Assembly (NCBI RefSeq): GCF_012726235.1
Contig: NZ_JAASAH010000017.1
Span: forward strand, 1 to 64,000
Source: Streptomyces sp. HNM0574
Lineage (GTDB): Bacteria > Actinomycetota > Actinomycetes > Streptomycetales > Streptomycetaceae
DNA length: 64,000 bases
Direction: 5' to 3'
Made by a program: the position numbers and the translations under genes. The notes beneath the pieces are model-generated. The model worked only from the letters and a program-made list of their open reading frames with translations. It searched no databases and had not been told where the DNA came from. Positions within the stretch are counted from its first letter, which is position 1. Every line of letters starts with the position of its first letter. Of this stretch, positions 22,455 through 31,308 are shown piece by piece.

Positions 22455-24203
22455 GTGCCGGAAGTGGCTCAGACCACCCCCGAGGCCGACTGGGTCTCCC
22501 GTATCGCCGATGAGGTCATCGCCGAGGCGGAGCGTCGTGCCCCCGGTAAAAAGGTTGTGTGCGCCTCCGGGCTGAGTCCGTCGGGGCCGATCCACCTGGG
22601 CAACCTGCGCGAGGTGATGGTGCCGCACCTGGTCGCGGACGAGATCAAGCGCCGCGGCGTGCCGTGCGAGCACCTCCTCTCCTGGGACGACTACGACCGC
22701 TTCCGCAAGGTCCCGGCCGGGGTCGAGGGCGTCGACGAGTCGTGGAACGCGCACATCGGCAAGCCGCTGACCGCCGTCCCCGCGCCCGAGGGCAGCCCGT
22801 ACGACAGCTGGGCCGCGCACTTCAGGTCCGCGATGGAGGCGTCGCTCGCCGAGCTGGGCGTCGAGTACCGGGGCATCAGCCAGACCGAGCAGTACACCTC
22901 CGGCGTCTACCGCGAGCAGATCCTCTTCGCGATGCGTGAGCGCGCCCGCATCGACGCGGTCCTGGAGCGCTACCGCACGCTGGACAAGGCCGCCGCCGGC
23001 AAGGGCGGCAAGCAGAAGCAGCAGAAGCCCGCCGACGAGGCCGAGGTCGAGGCGGCGGAGGGCTCCGGCGCCGCGGCCGAGGACGACGGCTCCGGCGGCT
23101 CCGGCGAGTACTACCCGTACAAGCCGTACTGCACCGTCTGCGAGCGGGACCTCACGACGGTCACGGCGTACGACGACGAGACCACCGAGCTCAGCTACAC
23201 CTGCCAGTGCGGCCACACCGAGACGGTGACGCTGCGCGAGTTCGACCACGGCAAGCTGGTGTGGAAGGTCGACTGGCCGATGCGCTGGGCCTTCGAGGGC
23301 GTCGACTTCGAGCCCAGCGGCGTGGACCACCAGTCGCCCGGCTCCTCCTTCGTCGTCGGCGGCCAGCTGGTGCGGGAGATCTTCGACGGGCAGCAGCCGA
23401 TCGGCCCGATGTACGCCTTCGTCGGCATCAGCGGCATGGCGAAGATGTCCTCCTCGAAGGGCGGCGTGCCCACCCCCGCGGACGCGCTCCAGATCATGGA
23501 GGCCCCGCTGCTGCGCTGGATGTACGCGCGCCGCAAGCCCAACCAGTCCTTCAAGGTCGCCTTCGACCAGGAGATCCAGCGCACCTACGACGAGTGGGAC
23601 GCGCTGGAGCGGAAGATCGCGGCGGGCAGCGCCCAGCCCGCCGACATCGCCGCGCACCTGCGTGCCTCCACCACCGCCGCCGGCCCGCTGCCCACGACGC
23701 CCCGCCCGCTGCCGTACCGCACGCTCGCCTCCGTCGTGGACATCACGGCCGGCAACGACGAGCAGACGCTGCGCATCCTCGGCGAGCTCGACCCCGAGCA
23801 GCCGGTGCGCGAGCTGGACGAGGCCCGCCCGCGGCTCGACCGCGCCCAGCGGTGGATCTCCACCCAGGTGCCCGCCGAGCAGCGCACCCGGGTGCGGGAC
23901 GAGCCGGACACCGAGCTGCTGGAGTCGCTCGACGCCGAACAGCGCGAGTCGCTCCGCCTGCTGCTGGAGGGTCTGGACGAGCACTGGTCGCTGGACGGCC
24001 TGACGCAGCTCGTCTACGGCGTGCCGAAGGTGCAGGCCGGGCTCGACCCGGACGCGAAGCCCTCGGCCGAACTGAAGGTCGCGCAGCGGGCGTTCTTCGC
24101 CCTGCTGTACAAGCTGCTCGTCGGCGGTGACACCGGCCCGCGGCTGCCCACGCTGCTGCTCGCGGTCGGCGCGGACCGCGTCCGCAAGCTGCTGGGCGCG
24201 TAA
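22455..24203 (+). CDS. lysS: Lysyl-tRNA synthetase, class I
   Basis: This 582-aa protein is the class I (archaeal-type) lysyl-tRNA synthetase, an unrelated alternative to the common class II enzyme. Signatures: ASGLSPSGPIHLGNLREVM (HIGH region) and ISGMAKMSSSKG (KMSKS). A zinc-type C4 pattern is visible in CTVCERD..CQCGH at about 220-255. Just before it a charged, low-complexity insert of about 45 residues (Lys/Gln then Glu/Ala/Gly/Ser, 177-220) interrupts the domain. Start: GTG at 22455 gives MPEVAQ, like the remembered S. coelicolor N-terminus, but GAAGGA is better spaced for a GTG nine bases downstream, so the true start may be 22464. A hairpin follows at 24253. Confidence 0.95.
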   Translation: MPEVAQTTPEADWVSRIADEVIAEAERRAPGKKVVCASGLSPSGPIHLGNLREVMVPHLVADEIKRRGVPCEHLLSWDDYDRFRKVPAGVEGVDESWNAHIGKPLTAVPAPEGSPYDSWAAHFRSAMEASLAELGVEYRGISQTEQYTSGVYREQILFAMRERARIDAVLERYRTLDKAAAGKGGKQKQQKPADEAEVEAAEGSGAAAEDDGSGGSGEYYPYKPYCTVCERDLTTVTAYDDETTELSYTCQCGHTETVTLREFDHGKLVWKVDWPMRWAFEGVDFEPSGVDHQSPGSSFVVGGQLVREIFDGQQPIGPMYAFVGISGMAKMSSSKGGVPTPADALQIMEAPLLRWMYARRKPNQSFKVAFDQEIQRTYDEWDALERKIAAGSAQPADIAAHLRASTTAAGPLPTTPRPLPYRTLASVVDITAGNDEQTLRILGELDPEQPVRELDEARPRLDRAQRWISTQVPAEQRTRVRDEPDTELLESLDAEQRESLRLLLEGLDEHWSLDGLTQLVYGVPKVQAGLDPDAKPSAELKVAQRAFFALLYKLLVGGDTGPRLPTLLLAVGADRVRKLLGA

Positions 24204-24252
24204 GGACGCCGGCGCGTCGGCCCTCCGGGGCCGGCGCGGACGGAACGGCCCG

Positions 24253-24289
24253 ATGGGCCTGGTGGGAGCGACTAGCCCGCCAGGCCCAT
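24253..24289. terminator. Hairpin at the end of lysS, overlapping the last codons of the convergent gene
   Basis: ATGGGCCTGG at 24253-24262 pairs with CCAGGCCCAT at 24280-24289 (10 bp, extendable inward by GGG/CCC). The right arm lies inside the C-terminal codons (MGLAG end) of the DUF2637 gene, so the sequence serves both as coding DNA and as terminator. Confidence 0.7.
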
Positions 24290-25687
24290 TTCCGTGTTGT
24301 AGCGCTCCTTGAACTCCCGCATGTACGGGCCGAGATAGGTCTCCCGGAGCAGACTGCCGTCCGCCTCCGTGACCCCGTACCCGTCGTGCAGCGTGCGGGA
24401 CAGCTGCCGCGCCGAGGGGAAACCGCCCTGCGCGGCGACGTATTCGCGGTACGCCAGGAAGTAGAACTCCTCGCGCGGCACCTCGTCCGGTATCCCGACG
24501 GGGTCGACGGGCGCGGGGTCGTCGGGCGCGGCCGGCCGGACCTCCGCGGCGGCGTTCTCCGCGAACTGCGCCTCGGGTGCGGCGCCTTCCGCGTCGGGGG
24601 AGCCGAGCGTGCGCCTGCGCCCCGGGGAGACCGGCACGGTCACCTGCGGACCGGACGCGGGGCTTCCGGCGGCGTACACGGGGGCGGGGGTGGCCAGTTC
24701 GGGCTGGAGCTGGGTGGGCTCGGGTTCGGGGTGCGGTCGGTCGGCGGTCTGCGGCTGGGGGCCGGGCTGCGGCGCGGGCTCGGCCTGGGCCTCGGGGTAC
24801 GGCTGCGGTTCGGCGGGCGGTGCGGTGCCGTTGTGGGCCGCGGGCCCGGTCTGCTGCGCGGGCTCGTGGACGGGCGCGGGCTCGGGGGCCGCCGGAGCGG
24901 GTGACGGTGCGGCGGCGGGTGACGGGTGCGTCGCGGGTTCGCCGTGTACGGCGTCAACGGGCCCGTCCAGGGCGGGAGTCGGGGCGGGGGAGCCCGGGAC
25001 GGGGGCGGGGGTGCGGCGGGTCGTCTCGGGGGCGGTTTCGGTGAGGGGGATGCCGTAGCGCGCGAGCTTCAGGGGCATCAGGGCCTCGACGGGGGCCCGG
25101 CGGCGCCAGTTCCGGCCGTAGCGGGCGCGCAGCCGGGTCTCGTAGACGAGGCGGTCCTGTTCCATGCGGATCACCTCGTCGTAGGAGCGCAGCTCCCACA
25201 GCTTCATGCGCCGCCAGAGCCGGAACGTCGAGGGGAAGGCCAGCAGCCAGCGGGAGACGCGGACGCCCTCCATGTGCCGGTCGGCGGTGATGTCGGCGAT
25301 CCGGCCGACCGCGTGCCGCGCGGCCTCGACCGCGACGACGAACAGCACCGGGATCACCGCGTGCATGCCGACGCCGAGCGGATCGGGCCAGGCGGCGGCG
25401 CCGTTGAAGGCGATGGTGGCCGCGGTGAGCAGCCAGGCCGTCTGGCGCAGCAGCGGGAACGGGATGCGGATCCAGGTCAGCAGCAGATCCAGGGCGAGCA
25501 GGACGACGATGCCCGCGTCGATGCCGATGGGGAAGAAGGGGGCGAAGGCGCCGAAGCCCTTCTTCTCGGCGAGTTCGCGTACGGCGGCGTACGAACCGGC
25601 GAAGCCGATGGCGGCGATCACCACGGCGCCCGCGACGACCACGCCGATGAGTATGCGGTGCGTGCGTGTCAGTTGTACGGCCTGCAC
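24272..25687 (-). CDS. DUF2637 membrane protein (SpdB2-like) with long disordered linker
   Basis: This 471-aa protein has three parts. Residues 1-125 contain four membrane helices (RILIGVVVAGAVVIAAIGFAG, FGAFAPFFPIGIDAGIVVLL, LRQTAWLLTAATIAFNGAAA, HAVIPVLFVVAVEAARHAVG), the DUF2637 domain also found in transfer-associated Spd proteins. A cytoplasmic segment follows (MEGVRVSRWLLAFPSTFRLW.., about 140-215). A ~180-residue Pro/Ala/Glu-rich linker then leads to a conserved C-terminal winged-helix-like end (EEFYFLAYREYVAAQGGFPSARQLSRTL). The GTG start has GGGGGAG at 6-7 bp. DUF2637 proteins are common in integrative elements, but this one is chromosomal and linked to argS/lysS in Streptomyces. Role unknown; DNA binding near the membrane is plausible. 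Confidence 0.83.
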   Translation of the reverse strand: MQAVQLTRTHRILIGVVVAGAVVIAAIGFAGSYAAVRELAEKKGFGAFAPFFPIGIDAGIVVLLALDLLLTWIRIPFPLLRQTAWLLTAATIAFNGAAAWPDPLGVGMHAVIPVLFVVAVEAARHAVGRIADITADRHMEGVRVSRWLLAFPSTFRLWRRMKLWELRSYDEVIRMEQDRLVYETRLRARYGRNWRRRAPVEALMPLKLARYGIPLTETAPETTRRTPAPVPGSPAPTPALDGPVDAVHGEPATHPSPAAAPSPAPAAPEPAPVHEPAQQTGPAAHNGTAPPAEPQPYPEAQAEPAPQPGPQPQTADRPHPEPEPTQLQPELATPAPVYAAGSPASGPQVTVPVSPGRRRTLGSPDAEGAAPEAQFAENAAAEVRPAAPDDPAPVDPVGIPDEVPREEFYFLAYREYVAAQGGFPSARQLSRTLHDGYGVTEADGSLLRETYLGPYMREFKERYNTEMGLAG

Positions 25688-25825
25688 TGGAGTGCTCCCC
25701 CACCCTCGGAATCCGGCGTCGTGCCTCTGGTGCGCCCCGGCGTCCGCCGGCGGCGCACCAGACTCGCACACCCGTCAACCCGTTCGATGACCGGAGCCTG
25801 ACGAGCGGCGGGACGCGAACGCGCC

Positions 25826-25859
25826 GGAGCCCGGCCCCGTGGTGCGGGGGCCGGGCTCC
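25826..25859 (-). terminator. Terminator after the DUF3558-like lipoprotein gene
   Basis: A perfect 13-bp stem, GGAGCCCGGCCCC with GGGGCCGGGCTCC, and an 8-nt loop lies 44 bp past the lipoprotein stop on the minus strand and upstream of the DUF2637 gene. Confidence 0.8.
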
Positions 25860-25902
25860 GGTGAAGTGCCGTCCGGGGGCGCGAAGTGGCGCCCGCCGCA
25901 GG

Positions 25903-26613
25903 TCACTTGAGGGCTGCGACAGCCTCCTTGGCGGCCTTCTGGGCCTTCTCCTGGAGGGTGTCGGCGCTCGGGGTGTCGCCGTCCTCGAAGCCCGCGCCCT
26001 CGTAGTCGACGACCACGACGACATTGTCACTGAGGGCGATGGTGCGCTGTTCCTGGAAGGTCTCGGACTTGCCCTTGTCGTCCTTCTTGTCGAGCTTGAA
26101 GCCCGTGGACGTGGCCTCGTCGCCGATGCCCTTGGCGTCGGTGGTCTTGACGCCCTCGTTGTCCTTGTCGCTCTTCAGGTCCTCGACCTGCTGCGCGGCG
26201 TACTTCTTGGCGAGGTTGGCGCCGGAGCCGCGGGACGGGTCGGACTCGAAACGCTTCAGGGACACCGTCAGCTGGCGGTAGTCGTACTTGTCGAGCCCGG
26301 TCCACAGGCAGCTGCCGGAGTCGCTGGTGTCTCCGGTGCCGATGCGCTTGCCGCCGGCGTTGTCGGTGCCGGGCGTCAGGTCCTTGACCGTCTTCTCCGA
26401 GAGGGTCTTGCAGGCGTCCGGGAGGTCCTTGTGCTTCACCGGCGCCGCGCTCGGGGTGTTCTGGGTCTCGGAGGCCGGGGGCGAGGAGGCACTGCTCTCC
26501 TTGCTGTCGGAGTCCGACGAGCAGGCGGTCATGAGCAGCACGGGGAGCGCCATTCCCGCACAGGCGAGGGTCCGAGCGAGACGCGGGGCGCTTCGCGGGG
26601 ATTTACGGTGCAT
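25903..26613 (-). CDS. DUF3558-like secreted lipoprotein
   Basis: This 236-aa exported protein starts with a basic n-region and hydrophobic core (LARTLACAGMALPVLLMTACSSD): the lipobox is MTAC with lipidated Cys at about 31. A Ser/Pro/Asp linker follows, then a DUF3558-like domain with two conserved Cys (DACKTL and GSCLWTGL), beta-rich blocks and a C-terminal helix QEKAQKAAKEAVAAL. These proteins sit on the outer face of the membrane; function is unknown. The ATG at 26613 is preceded by GAAGGAA at ideal spacing. A paralogue is encoded upstream on the same strand after 138 bp. Confidence 0.85.
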   Translation of the reverse strand: MHRKSPRSAPRLARTLACAGMALPVLLMTACSSDSDSKESSASSPPASETQNTPSAAPVKHKDLPDACKTLSEKTVKDLTPGTDNAGGKRIGTGDTSDSGSCLWTGLDKYDYRQLTVSLKRFESDPSRGSGANLAKKYAAQQVEDLKSDKDNEGVKTTDAKGIGDEATSTGFKLDKKDDKGKSETFQEQRTIALSDNVVVVVDYEGAGFEDGDTPSADTLQEKAQKAAKEAVAALK

Positions 26614-26751
26614 GGTTCCTTCGCTTCCGGTGATTGTGAGAGCGGTGTGTGTGCTCTGTGTTCTCAGGGTGGGCAAAGGCCCAGCCGGGGGAACGGTACG
26701 CGGCTCGTGGAGCGATGTGTGCCGTTCGTGGTTCCGGCCACACGCGCGGGG

Positions 26752-27807
26752 TCACTCGTCCTCGATGACCGCCGCGAGCTCTCCGGCCACCTTCTGGGCC
26801 TGTTCCTGCAGCTCATGGCTGTCCGGAGTGCTCTGCTTGTCGGTCGGCCACTCGTCGTACTTGATGGTCGCGATCACGTTGGCTGTGCGGAACACAACAG
26901 TGATGTCCCGGTGTACTCCGGAGTCATCGGTCGAGGGTTCGTCGTTGATGTAGGCCGCCTCGCCGATGCCGTCGAGGGTGCGGGGAGAGAGGTCCTCGGT
27001 GGGGCTGGGGGAGGCGCTGTCGCTCTCCTCGGAACTACCGGGCTCTTCCGTCCCGTTATCGCCCTTCTTGTCCGAATCTCCGTCCTGGCTTCCGGAGTTC
27101 TCAGCGTCCTCGCTCTTCGCGGACGACCCCGGCTCGGCGCTCGCGTCGGACGACGGGTCGTCGTGGCCGTTCCGGCCGCCGTTGGCCTTCTCGCCCTCCT
27201 CGTCCTCCGCGCTCTTGCCTGCGCCGCCCTCCGGGCTCTCCGTGCTCGCGCCGTCCTCGGCGCCCTTGCCGGGGCTCTCGCTGCTGCCGGGGCTCGCGCT
27301 CTCGGCATCCGTCGCGCCGGACTCCTCGTCCGTGGGGATGCCGGCCTTTCCGGCCCGCTCGTCGTACAGCAGCTCCGTCTGCTCGTCGTCGCTCACGGAC
27401 GGGTCGTACGAGACGACGCGTTCGAGATCGATGGAGAGGTGGTGGCTGCCGAGCGTCGTGGAGCTCTTCCACTTGCAGCCGACCTGGCGGTCCGTGTCGT
27501 ACGTCACCGACGGCTCGCCCTCGTACGGCGAGGTCTTCTCGTCCGCGCCCGCGGTCGCTGTTCCGCCGCCGGCGCTCGAAGCGGCGCCGGGGAGCAGCTG
27601 CTTGAGCAGGCCGGTGCTGACCGTGCCGCAGGGCTCGGGAAGCGTGCGGTACTTGCCCGGCGCCGCCGTGGACGTGGCGGAGGGGCCGCCGGGCTTGGCG
27701 TCCTCGCCGGTTCCGCCGTCGGGCGCGCTGGTGCACGCGGTGAGCCCGCCCGTCAGTGCGACGACCAGCGCGGCGCTGGTGGCGTACGTCCTTACCCTCC
27801 GCTGCAC
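26752..27807 (-). CDS. DUF3558-like lipoprotein with a long acidic insertion
   Basis: This 351-aa lipoprotein is a paralogue of the one downstream. Signal peptide: RRVRTYATSAALVVALTGGLTACTS, lipobox LTAC. The DUF3558-like core is split: first half LPEPCGTVSTGLLKQLLP..VGCKWKSS (Cys pair), second half IGEAAYINDE..ITVVFRTANVIATIKYDEW and C-terminal helix ELQEQAQKVAGELAAVIED. Between them about 130 residues (about 150-275) are Ser/Glu/Gly/Asp-rich and disordered, absent from the paralogue. The GTG start has GAGAGGA at 7 bp. It diverges from rtcB. The pair probably arose by duplication. Confidence 0.82.
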   Translation of the reverse strand: MQRRVRTYATSAALVVALTGGLTACTSAPDGGTGEDAKPGGPSATSTAAPGKYRTLPEPCGTVSTGLLKQLLPGAASSAGGGTATAGADEKTSPYEGEPSVTYDTDRQVGCKWKSSTTLGSHHLSIDLERVVSYDPSVSDDEQTELLYDERAGKAGIPTDEESGATDAESASPGSSESPGKGAEDGASTESPEGGAGKSAEDEEGEKANGGRNGHDDPSSDASAEPGSSAKSEDAENSGSQDGDSDKKGDNGTEEPGSSEESDSASPSPTEDLSPRTLDGIGEAAYINDEPSTDDSGVHRDITVVFRTANVIATIKYDEWPTDKQSTPDSHELQEQAQKVAGELAAVIEDE

Positions 27808-28061
27808 TGCCCATCCTCTCGGGTCGGTGGCGTGGCCGGGCCACGCGGGCCGCACGGACTCTTGCGTCGGCGGCGGCTCGGGCCGGTCGAAAACGTGTTG
27901 CCGCCATGAGGGGACGGCAGAACACAATGTCTACCCCACGCACTGTGCGGCCGTCCGGTCCGATGGCGACTATGTGGACTGAAGTCCGTCTTGTCCGGTA
28001 AGCGAATTTCCTTGCCCCGTGCGTGGTGTGAACCGTTTCTCACTCGGGGGAGTTGAGTGAA

Positions 28062-29255
28062 ATGTCCTACAGCGAGCTGCCCGGCGCGCGGGTCCCGATC
28101 CGCATGTGGGCGGACCCGTCCACGGTCGAGGACGGCGCGCTGCGGCAGCTGCAGAACGTGGCGACCCTGCCGTGGATCAAGGGCCTCGCCGTCATGCCCG
28201 ACGTGCACTACGGCAAGGGCGCGACGGTCGGCTCCGTGATCGCCATGCGCGACGCGGTCTGCCCGGCCGCCGTCGGGGTCGACATCGGCTGCGGAATGTC
28301 CGCCGTCCGGACCTCGCTGACCGTCAACGACCTGCCCGGAGACCTCTCCCGGCTGCGGTCGCGCATCGAGCAGGCCATCCCCGTCGGGCGCGGCATGCAC
28401 GACGACCCGGTGGACCCGCGCCGGCTGCACGGCTACCCGACCGCGGGCTGGGCCGGCTTCTGGCAGCGCTTCGACGGCGTCGCCGAGGCGGTCAAGTTCC
28501 GCCGCGGACGGGCCAACCAGCAGATGGGGACGCTCGGTTCGGGCAACCACTTCATCGAGGTGTGCACCGACACCGAGGGCGCCGTGTGGCTGATGCTGCA
28601 CTCCGGTTCGCGGAACATCGGCAAGGAACTCGCCGAGCACCACATCGGGATCGCGCGGAAGCTGCCGCACAACCAGGGTCTTGTCGACAGTGACCTCGCC
28701 GTCTTCGTCGCCGGCACCCCGCAGATGGCGGCGTACCGGCACGACCTGTTCTGGGCGCAGGAGTACGCGAAGCACAACCGCGCGGTGATGATGGGGCTGT
28801 TGCAGGACGCCGTCCGCAAGGAGTTCAAGAAGGCCAGGCCGGTCTTCGAGCCCGTCATCTCCTGCCACCACAACTACGTGGCCGAGGAGCGGTACGACGG
28901 GATGGACCTGCTGGTGACCCGCAAGGGCGCGATCCGCGCGGGCAGCGGTGATCTGGGCATCATTCCCGGCTCCATGGGCACCGGCTCCTACATCGTGCGG
29001 GGACTGGGGAACCCGTCGTCCTTCAACTCGGCCTCGCACGGCGCGGGTCGCCGGATGAGCCGCAACGCGGCGAAGCGGCGCTTCTCCGCGCAGGACCTGG
29101 CGGAGCAGACGAAGGGCGTGGAGTGCCGTAAGGACTCCGGTGTCGTCGACGAGATCCCCGGGGCCTACAAGCCGATCGAGCAGGTCATCGAACGGCAGCA
29201 GGACCTGGTGGAGGTCGTCGCCAAGCTCAAGCAGGTTGTCTGCGTCAAGGGATGA
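28062..29255 (+). CDS. rtcB: RtcB-family RNA ligase
   Basis: This 397-aa protein is an RtcB RNA-splicing ligase, which joins 2',3'-cyclic phosphate or 3'-phosphate ends to 5'-OH ends using GTP and Mn. Metal- and guanylate-binding features are present: VDIGCGM, TLGSGNHFIEV, LHSGSRNIG, SCHHNYV, and the region SASHGAGRRMSR, which holds the histidine expected to carry GMP. It belongs to the shorter (~400 aa) bacterial group. No archease gene or rtcA is adjacent. The ATG at 28062 has GGGGGAG nine bases upstream; a TTG nine bases earlier would leave almost no spacing. In bacteria the role is RNA repair after damage or toxin cleavage. Confidence 0.92.
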   Translation: MSYSELPGARVPIRMWADPSTVEDGALRQLQNVATLPWIKGLAVMPDVHYGKGATVGSVIAMRDAVCPAAVGVDIGCGMSAVRTSLTVNDLPGDLSRLRSRIEQAIPVGRGMHDDPVDPRRLHGYPTAGWAGFWQRFDGVAEAVKFRRGRANQQMGTLGSGNHFIEVCTDTEGAVWLMLHSGSRNIGKELAEHHIGIARKLPHNQGLVDSDLAVFVAGTPQMAAYRHDLFWAQEYAKHNRAVMMGLLQDAVRKEFKKARPVFEPVISCHHNYVAEERYDGMDLLVTRKGAIRAGSGDLGIIPGSMGTGSYIVRGLGNPSSFNSASHGAGRRMSRNAAKRRFSAQDLAEQTKGVECRKDSGVVDEIPGAYKPIEQVIERQQDLVEVVAKLKQVVCVKG

Positions 29256-29393
29256 GGAGGTCTGCGGCAGTCCGGGCCGGTGGGTTCGGTCCGGGCTGCC
29301 GCTACCAGGCCGGCGTGGGACGGGAGTTCACCCCCCCGGCGAGCTGTCCGTCCGGGCGTTCTTATTTCTTGATCATTTAGAGCGGAGCCCCCC

Positions 29394-29571
29394 ATGTCCA
29401 TAACCCGGCTGTCCGTCGCGACCTCGACGCTTGCCGCCGGTCTACTGCTCTCCGGCTGCTCGGGCTCGTTTCACGTGGCAGCTGGGCGTGACCGTGAAGG
29501 TGACCGAGGTCGAGGGCGGCGAGATCAACTTCGGCATCAAGGTCGACGAGGCGCCCTCCCCGGCGCAGTGA
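29394..29571 (+). pseudogene. Small lipoprotein gene, apparently frameshifted
   Basis: The ATG at 29394 begins a clear lipoprotein signal: MSITRLSVATSTLAAGLLLS followed by GCSG. The frame then turns to Arg/Gly-rich sequence (AGRDREGDRGRG), which looks out of frame. In a second frame, from TGGCAGCTGGGC on, the DNA reads WQLGVTVKVTEVEGGEINFG and IKVDEAPSPAQ to a TGA at 29569-29571, a well-formed beta-rich tail. A single indel near 29475 would join them into a ~60-residue lipoprotein. Either a pseudogene, a sequencing error, or two unrelated small pieces. It is preceded by an AT-rich stretch (TTATTTCTTGATCATTTAG) unusual for this genome. Confidence 0.45.
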
Positions 29572-29584
29572 ACGAGGTTCGGCC

Positions 29585-31207
29585 TCACCCGCTCCCTGTC
29601 CGCCGGCCGATGAGGCGACGCTTGCCGCCGGATATCTCCTCGGGCAGGGGCGAGGGGGCGGCATCGGGCGCGACGCCCGTCCAGCGGGCGACGGCCCCCT
29701 GTGCCGACGCCGGGTGCGGGGCGTCGGCGGCCCAGGCGATGTAGCCGTCCGGCCGTACGAGCAGCGTCGTGCGCCGGGGGCTGCCGGACGTCCAGTGGGC
29801 GACGCGGCAGAGGTGCTGCTCCCGGGCCGCGCGCACCGCGGGCGGCAGGGCGGCGTCCTGTGGGGTGACGAGGACGAACCGGCCGCCGCGCAGGGCCTCT
29901 TGGAGGCGGCCGGAGTCCAGGGCCAGATCCGGGGCGCGCCTGCCCGTCAGCGGATGCGAACCGCGCTCGCGGCCGTACGAGAGGCCCACGCCGGTGATGG
30001 TGAGCGCGGCCCTCCGCTTCAGCGGGCCGAGGCCGTTCAGCAGCCGCGCGCCCACCGACCGCGCGGTGCGGCCGGCCCGGCCGTGCAGCAGCGCGACCCG
30101 GATGATCGCGCCGCTGACCCGCAGCACGAGCCTGCCGACGCGGTGCCGCTCCGTCTCGTAGCTGTCCAGCAGGCGCTCGTCCGCCCGGCCCTGGAGGGCC
30201 GCCGACAGCTTCCAGCTCAGGTTCGCCGCGTCCTGCAGGCCGGTGTTCATGCCCATCGCGCCCGCGGGGGAGTGGACGTGCGCCGCGTCTCCAGCGAGGA
30301 AGACCCGGCCGTGCCGGTACGACGGGGCCTGCCGCTCGTCGCTGTGGAAGCGGGAGGTCCAACTCGCCTCGTACAGGCCGTAGTCGGAGCCCAAGCACAG
30401 CCGCAGCAGCTCCCGCACCTCCTCCAGGGGGACGGGGGTGCCGCTGTCGGCCTGTCGGTGCCTGTTCCAGCCCGTGACGCGGTACCGGCCGCCGCCGAAC
30501 GCCGCGAGGAGGGCGAAGCCGTCGTTCACGGCGGACACCGTGAAGGGCTCGGGCGGCGGAGAGGAGAGCCGCACGTCCGCCAGGACGAGGGAGCGCACCA
30601 CGGACTTGCCCGGGAAGGGCAGCCCGAGCGCCTCGCGGACCGTGCTGCGCACGCCGTCCGTGCCGACGAGGTAGGCCGAACGCACCCTCGCCGGGCCGGA
30701 CTTCTCGTCGTCCAGGAGGGCCACCACGCCGTCCGCGTCCTGGGTGAGGCCGGTCAGCCGGGTGTGGTGCCGGAAGGTGACGCCGAGCGCGCTCGCCCGG
30801 CGCTTCAGTACCCGCTCGACCTCGTACTGCGGGGTGAACAGGACGAACGGATAGCGCGAGGGGAGCTGCCCCGCCTCCAGCGCGGCGAGGCCGAACAGCC
30901 GCAGCCTGTCGATGACATGGCCGTCCGCGACCAGCTCGTCGGCCAGGCTCGGTCCGCCGCCGGGGGACGGGCGGCTGTCGAGCTGCTCCAGGGTGCGCGC
31001 GTGCACGACGAGGGACCTCGACAGGTTGCTCACCTCCTCCCCGCGCCGCTCCACGAGGACGACGGAATGGCCGGCCTCGGCGAGATCGCCGGCGAGCAGC
31101 AGGCCCGTGGGCCCGGCGCCGACCACGACGACGTCCGTCTCCGTCTCCGTGCTGTGTGTTCCCAACGCGCCGTTCCTCTGCTGCGTGTTCTCCGTGTCGC
31201 GTGTCAT
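29585..31207 (-). CDS. FAD-dependent aromatic monooxygenase (PgaE/RdmE type)
   Basis: This 540-aa flavoprotein hydroxylase has the class A pattern: Rossmann GxGxxG in VVVVGAGPTGLLLAGDLAEAG, the DG motif VGTDGVRSTVREALG, the GD motif GRVFLAGDAAHVHSPAGAMG, and the substrate-binding middle domain. A C-terminal thioredoxin-like domain (about 440-540) is retained, as in polyketide and rifampicin-modifying hydroxylases. Substrate: probably an aromatic or quinone-like compound, perhaps an antibiotic. The ATG has GAGGAGG at 6 bp. It is divergent from a TetR gene with repeated operators between them, so it is probably induced by its substrate as a resistance or catabolic enzyme. Confidence 0.9.
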   Translation of the reverse strand: MTRDTENTQQRNGALGTHSTETETDVVVVGAGPTGLLLAGDLAEAGHSVVLVERRGEEVSNLSRSLVVHARTLEQLDSRPSPGGGPSLADELVADGHVIDRLRLFGLAALEAGQLPSRYPFVLFTPQYEVERVLKRRASALGVTFRHHTRLTGLTQDADGVVALLDDEKSGPARVRSAYLVGTDGVRSTVREALGLPFPGKSVVRSLVLADVRLSSPPPEPFTVSAVNDGFALLAAFGGGRYRVTGWNRHRQADSGTPVPLEEVRELLRLCLGSDYGLYEASWTSRFHSDERQAPSYRHGRVFLAGDAAHVHSPAGAMGMNTGLQDAANLSWKLSAALQGRADERLLDSYETERHRVGRLVLRVSGAIIRVALLHGRAGRTARSVGARLLNGLGPLKRRAALTITGVGLSYGRERGSHPLTGRRAPDLALDSGRLQEALRGGRFVLVTPQDAALPPAVRAAREQHLCRVAHWTSGSPRRTTLLVRPDGYIAWAADAPHPASAQGAVARWTGVAPDAAPSPLPEEISGGKRRLIGRRTGSG

Positions 31208-31308
31208 CGCCGCCTCCTCGGAGTGGGTGGTGAGCAGCGCCGAACGCTGCCCGGCCGGTCGACCGGTGCCCGGACCGCGAACCCCGGTGATCGAGCCTTG
31301 CGCACTCC

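Noticed and set aside
24272..25687. DUF2637 gene as evidence of an integrated conjugative element
   Set aside because: No integrase, att repeats, replication or tra genes accompany it; this family also has chromosomal members next to argS/lysS.
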